A stretch of DNA of 64,000 bases. Origin: Branchiostoma floridae. Taxonomy: Eukaryota > Chordata > Leptocardii > Amphioxiformes > Branchiostomatidae. The notes beneath the pieces are model-generated. The model was not told the DNA's origin and made no database searches. It was given only the letters and a program-made list of their open reading frames with translations. Below, piece by piece: positions 59,969 through 64,000 of the stretch. The first letter of the stretch is position 1, and each line of letters begins with the position of its first letter. Location of the stretch: NCBI RefSeq assembly GCF_000003815.2, contig NC_049993.1:3385717-3449716 (forward strand), given 5' to 3'. The translations under genes were made by a program, and so were the position numbers.

Positions 59969-62158
59969 CCAAGAATCAAATACAACAAGAGAAAATGTCT
60001 TACGCAGTTATGACCAGCCTGGCAAACAAGCTACAGGACTTGGAGCAATGCCTCAAGAGTCAAGATAGACAAGAAGTCGGGTACGGACGGGCTCTCAGAG
60101 ATGCCATTATTGGCAAGGATTGCTTTATGGAGGTAGAAGTCCTGAAATTTCTTGGAGACCTGCATCTTCAGAAAGGCAAGCTCAGTAAAGATTCGACAGG
60201 GTTTGACAAGGCTGCTGGTTTCTATGCTGCTGCCCTACTGCGTTGCACAGATCCAGACATGGGAGAAACACTGGAACATCGTATCGGCTACATGGAGAAA
60301 CTGTCCAGACAACTGCTGCAGGGGTGCTCGCCACACTTCCTGTGGTTGTCGGAAGACTACTGGGGGACGGTGGACAGCAATGTCTTGAGGGTGGCAGAGA
60401 TTTGCGACAAGCTGGAAAGAAGTGTCAGATATTCCTTTGAACAGACTTACACAGAAATGCTATCGACTGCAATTGGGAACAGTGACATGTTCTTGGAAGT
60501 TGAGGTTCTAAAATCACTTGGAGATTTCTACATAGACAAAGGCAAGACAACCTCTGACGTATCCCAGTTTTGCAAAGCAGCTGTCATGTATCAAAAGGCC
60601 CTAACAAGATGTGGGGATTCTGGGATAAAACTGACTCTGAAGCATCGGATTAGATATATGGACAAGATCAGGGAAGCGTTGGAAAAGGTCAGTTATCAAT
60701 TCTTCTTTTTCCTCATTGTGCTTGTGGTAAAATCGTTAGTGATGTGCAATCCAGTAATGCTAAATGCGTCATGCGACTACAAAGTTCACAACGTACATTT
60801 TCCACATGGCATGTAATACACTTAAAATCACTTAACACACAAAATGCATTCTCTCACACTCGCTCACACACACACGGGCGCGAGCACGCACATGCACAAG
60901 TGCATGCATGTGCATTGGTATTTCCAACTTATACAAGTATGTAGAGCTTGACAGATATATCTTGTACCATGCAGAAATCATCAACGAAGAAACAAAGGCC
61001 AGGAGAAAGAAGTCCAACCGTGAAGCAACAGTCCGAAAACATCACAAGCAATGACATCATTCAGGACAATCATCTCCATCCAGACATGACAAGGTCAGGA
61101 AACTTCACAAAGCAAATTTTGTAAATAGTTGACTCCTGATTTACACTGGTGACATAATTACAGCACTTTCAATTCATGGTACAATTTTCTTCTTTTATAG
61201 CGACGAAACGGAGCCATGGATGAGCAGTTTTGCATCTGAAAGTGATGTAGACGAGAAAAACAATGATGGGTGAGTAGAATGTAGAACATGAGATTGTAGA
61301 CTTCATAGCTCCACGATGAATCTAGAATTTTATACATTTGCTATAATAATCGAACATTTTTGCTGTAGTTAGTCACATCTGTTTTTAAAATACATTGTAT
61401 ATCTTCATTTTTCGTTTATGTCAGTATTTACTTTCTGAAAGGAATTTTTAATTTCATCATAATCCTATGCTACATTACAAGGCAAAATAAATCAAGTCAA
61501 CGAAGGTTAAACATCCAGGTGATAAGATATGCCAAAGCTGTTACTCAAACCAATAGATATGATTTTGTAAACGATTGTCACTCATTCAGACACTGGCGAA
61601 AGATGTGGATGCCACTTGAAACGTCTGGCCGTTTTTAAAATCATATCTAGTTGCTTGCTAACTGCTTTTCAGCATACATGAAACAGAAAAGTTTTGGAAA
61701 AAATACATAACGGCATAAGCACACTCATTTTGTCAAAAATACACTCAAAAACAGTACCACTCCCATGAATAAGTAGCTTGTGGTGGGTCACATAAAATAT
61801 AGTCGGCATGTAATTTTACTATGGACTGTACTAGTAAGAGAATCTCGGTGTGCAATGCTGCAGGACATACCAAAGCCCCTAGGGGGGATGATCTCAATGT
61901 TTCTTTGGTACTTGAACTTTTACCAACATTTCAAAAGTTATAAAGACGCACCAACACGATATTTATTTATGGTGAGAATACACAGCTAGTAATATAGTGC
62001 CTCCCATCGAAGCTAAAGGTCAATCAAGAAAACATTGTCTTTTATTCTAAGATTGTACAAAGACAAACTTCAGGAAGGAGAATCATCCCTTGCCAGGGGA
62101 GACCTGGACTTAGCAGAGCAGCAGTTTGCAGATGCACTCAAGCTCGTACATGTCAGAG
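59969..62158 (+). CDS. TPR-type protein (partial, continues beyond window)
   Basis: Exons 59969-60687, 60975-61093, 61201-61269 and 62052-62158 join in frame. The first starts after a strong acceptor (TTTCTTCTATTTATCAAAG). An internal ATG at 59995 (KMSYAV) is an alternative first-exon start. Two related helical repeats are visible: EVEVLKFLGDLHLQKGKLSK through FYAAALLRC (about residues 50-85 of the exon) and EVEVLKSLGDFYIDKGKTTS through MYQKALTRC. The next two exons encode a charged, low-complexity linker (KSSTKKQRPGERS). The fourth encodes DKLQEGESSLARGDLDLAEQ then FADALKLVH, a TPR-like helix pair. TPRs mediate protein-protein binding. The pattern resembles large lancelet families of TPR/NACHT-type proteins, but no NTPase domain is in the window and the function is unknown. 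Confidence 0.75.
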
Positions 62159-62337
62159 GTAAGGAGAAAATTCATGTTATCATTATGTTATGTTTAGCAA
62201 TTTTTATAGTAGGAGCATTATCTAGCTGACTACAGCAGTTGAAAAAGTATCAGGCATGTTTTGAATTTAGTGGTGGAAACAATTGTTACAGAACTGCGAG
62301 GTAGGATAAAAAAGTTCCGAGCCTTACACAAAAATTA

Positions 62338-62585
62338 AGTAAATGCAGATATGTTTACGGTGTTTTATGTTCGCGTTTTTTGCGGTGGCCACTTCACCGC
62401 GAACTCGTATCCACTGTGAACATTTATACCGTCTATGGCGCTACCGCGAACACAAATCTACCGTGAACATTTTTCCATTACAGTATGCAACCACAGTCTA
62501 TGAGTATGACGATACCGCAAACTTAAAAGTTCGTGGGGATTTACTTTCGCGGTTGAGTGTTCGTTTAAAAATGTATTTACTGAGG
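62338..62585. mobile_element. Degenerate TTCGCGG MITE
   Basis: AAGTAAATGCAGATATGTTT at the left, ACCGCGAAC and GTGAACATTTTTCCATTACA inside, and AAATGTATTTACTGA at the right match the structure of 4801-5007 with many changes. It is in the intron after the last visible TPR exon. Confidence 0.6.
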
Positions 62586-62655
62586 TGAATTCCAGGGCAT
62601 ATAGTCATGTTATAGCGACCTTTTTGTCAATATCCATCAAAATTAAGTTTATTAT

Positions 62656-62847
62656 TTAACCCTATCCAGACGGGGGGTGGCTAAAAGTGTGCCAATTTTG
62701 ACCAAACTTGATGACTTTTCCTTGGATATTGTTGGCAACAATTGACAATAAAAAAGAAAGTTTATAATCTTTCGTGTTGCAATGGCAACGGGTTTCTGAA
62801 AGACAAATGTTACAAAAATCAATTATTTAGGCTTAAGCAATGGAATT
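62656..62847. mobile_element. Truncated, rearranged piggyBac-like MITE
   Basis: Begins TTAACCCTATCCAGACGGGG. It then contains GTTGCAATGGCAACGGGTTT, an inverted match to CCCGTTGCCATGGCAAC in 48739-49615. The second terminus is missing. Confidence 0.6.
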
Positions 62848-63685
62848 TTAACCCTATTCAGACCGGGGGGGGGGCTTTTGAGGCCTGCGCTAACTTCGAT
62901 GTCCTATAACGCCAGAACGGCTTACGCTAGAGCCACCAAATTTGGGTGAGTTTTCCTAAAATATTGTTTGCAACAATTTAACGAAGTTTGACAAATTTTC
63001 CTTTTTTTTACATAAATAAAATCTTATATTATTCAGCATATCTTTCATAATTATATATGCATAAATTATGCTAATTTGATGACGTCATCAGCCCAAAATC
63101 CAAGATGGCGGACCGAATGGCCAGATCAAGAATAACAAGCTAATTATCCCTTAAAATTTGTAACTACCTGGTATTTTTTCATCAAAAACCATCTAAATAA
63201 ATGAATTTAGTCTATTTCCTTTGCCCTTTGCGATTACTTGTTGCAAAAAAAGTATTTTCAAAAATTCAAGGTGGTGGATATAATATGGCGGAGCCCAACT
63301 CTTATCTTAGATGTGCATGACGTCATTTTATGACGTCATATTGACGTCATTGATGTTGCTATTGGCAACGCAAGTCGTAATAAACATTATTATTCTGTTA
63401 TCTGCACTTTTTGTTACATTTTTGTGGCAAAACTTGATGTTTTCTGAGAATATCCATTTTTCATGGGTTTGGCCAATGTAATCAAATTGATGACGTCATA
63501 ATTACGTTAAGTCAACGTAACGTCACACGTCACATACTTGTCAGATATTTTTGTCGAAATCATGTCCTAAAAATTTGGTGGCCCTACGGCACGTCGTTTT
63601 AGAGTTATAGGACTTAGAAGTGGAGGGCCTCAAAAGTCCCCCCGGTCCAGGGATGACCAAAAAAGCACGGTCTGAATAGGGTTAA
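62848..63685. mobile_element. Complete piggyBac-like MITE with TTAA at both ends
   Basis: Left end TTAACCCTATTCAGACCGGG, right end CGGTCTGAATAGGGTTAA, with TTAA preserved on both sides. Inside are TTGATGACGTCATCAGCC, TCCAAGATGGCGGACCG, a triple GACGTCAT cluster at 63318-63350 and G/C runs near both ends. It has no open frame. Confidence 0.85.
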
Positions 63686-64000
63686 GATCTTCTTGCTAAA
63701 TTAAACTTATTTTCATATATCTTTAATATCATAGACATCTTAGTTGAACATCCATAATTAAATATTAATAAATTGTGCTAATCTGATGACGTATCTGGTC
63801 AGAATCAATGATGGCCGACAATATTATGACAAAAAGTATAACCAGCTTATTTTCACTCGTATTTCATCACTACTTGGTATTTTCTTACAGAAAACATTAA
63901 TGTGGACGTTTTCAATCCATTTTCATTGGGTTTTAGCGTTATATATTGAATCAGACATTTAAGGTTGATAATCCAAGATGGCGGATAGCTAAACTACAGA
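63686..64000. mobile_element. Further partial copy of the same family
   Basis: TAATAAATTGTGCTAATCTG then ATGACGTATCTGGTC and CCAAGATGGCGGATAGC near the end echo the interior of 62848-63685. The termini are not in the window. Confidence 0.5.

Overview
The window is eukaryotic genomic DNA from an invertebrate deuterostome, most probably a lancelet (Branchiostoma). The grounds are short exons with GT-AG introns, a VWD-C8-TIL multidomain gene, a CYP2-like P450 gene with its own intron pattern, a TPR-type gene, and dense LINE, SINE and MITE content. There are no operons or CRISPR arrays. The species is inferred from style, not from a database match. A block of N (54698-55153) marks an assembly gap.

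Layout. 1-23460 is almost entirely repeats. It holds a possible terminal exon (118-753), an ~83/89-bp minisatellite (1351-3520), LINE 3' remnants on the minus strand, a ~3-kb tandem duplication (6868-13300) carrying a tRNA-derived SINE, several terminal-inverted-repeat (TIR) elements, a short C2H2 zinc-finger ORF (17769-18224) and an ~87-bp satellite (22600-23450). 23463-43036 is a plus-strand gene of 27 predicted exons, all joining in frame. It encodes three VWD-C8-TIL units, two EGF domains and a C-terminal region of unknown type ending at TGA 43034-43036. 43300-45890 is a cluster of TIR elements. 47878-53350 is a seven-exon cytochrome P450 gene with one frameshift. 55380-59910 is a local array of three diverged copies, each carrying an exon-like block. 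It leads into a TPR-type gene (59969-62158) that runs off the right end of the window. 62330-64000 is mobile-element sequence.

How the parts relate. The VWD gene is built from cassettes that start and end in phase 1, so whole units can be copied without breaking the frame. Units 2 and 3 also share intron sequence and are recent copies. Unit 1 has lost the 5' part of its first exon and one conserved cysteine, and a satellite sits exactly at the break. Both EGF exons use GC rather than GT donors. A foldback element ends about 30 bases before a splice acceptor of the same gene. Introns of the P450 gene and the right end of the window carry a TTAA-flanked piggyBac-like MITE family loaded with CRE-like and YY1-like motifs. 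No single new enzymatic system is evident. The most unusual content is the VWD gene's structure and unassigned C-terminus, the tandem alternative exons before the TPR gene, and the TIR element families.
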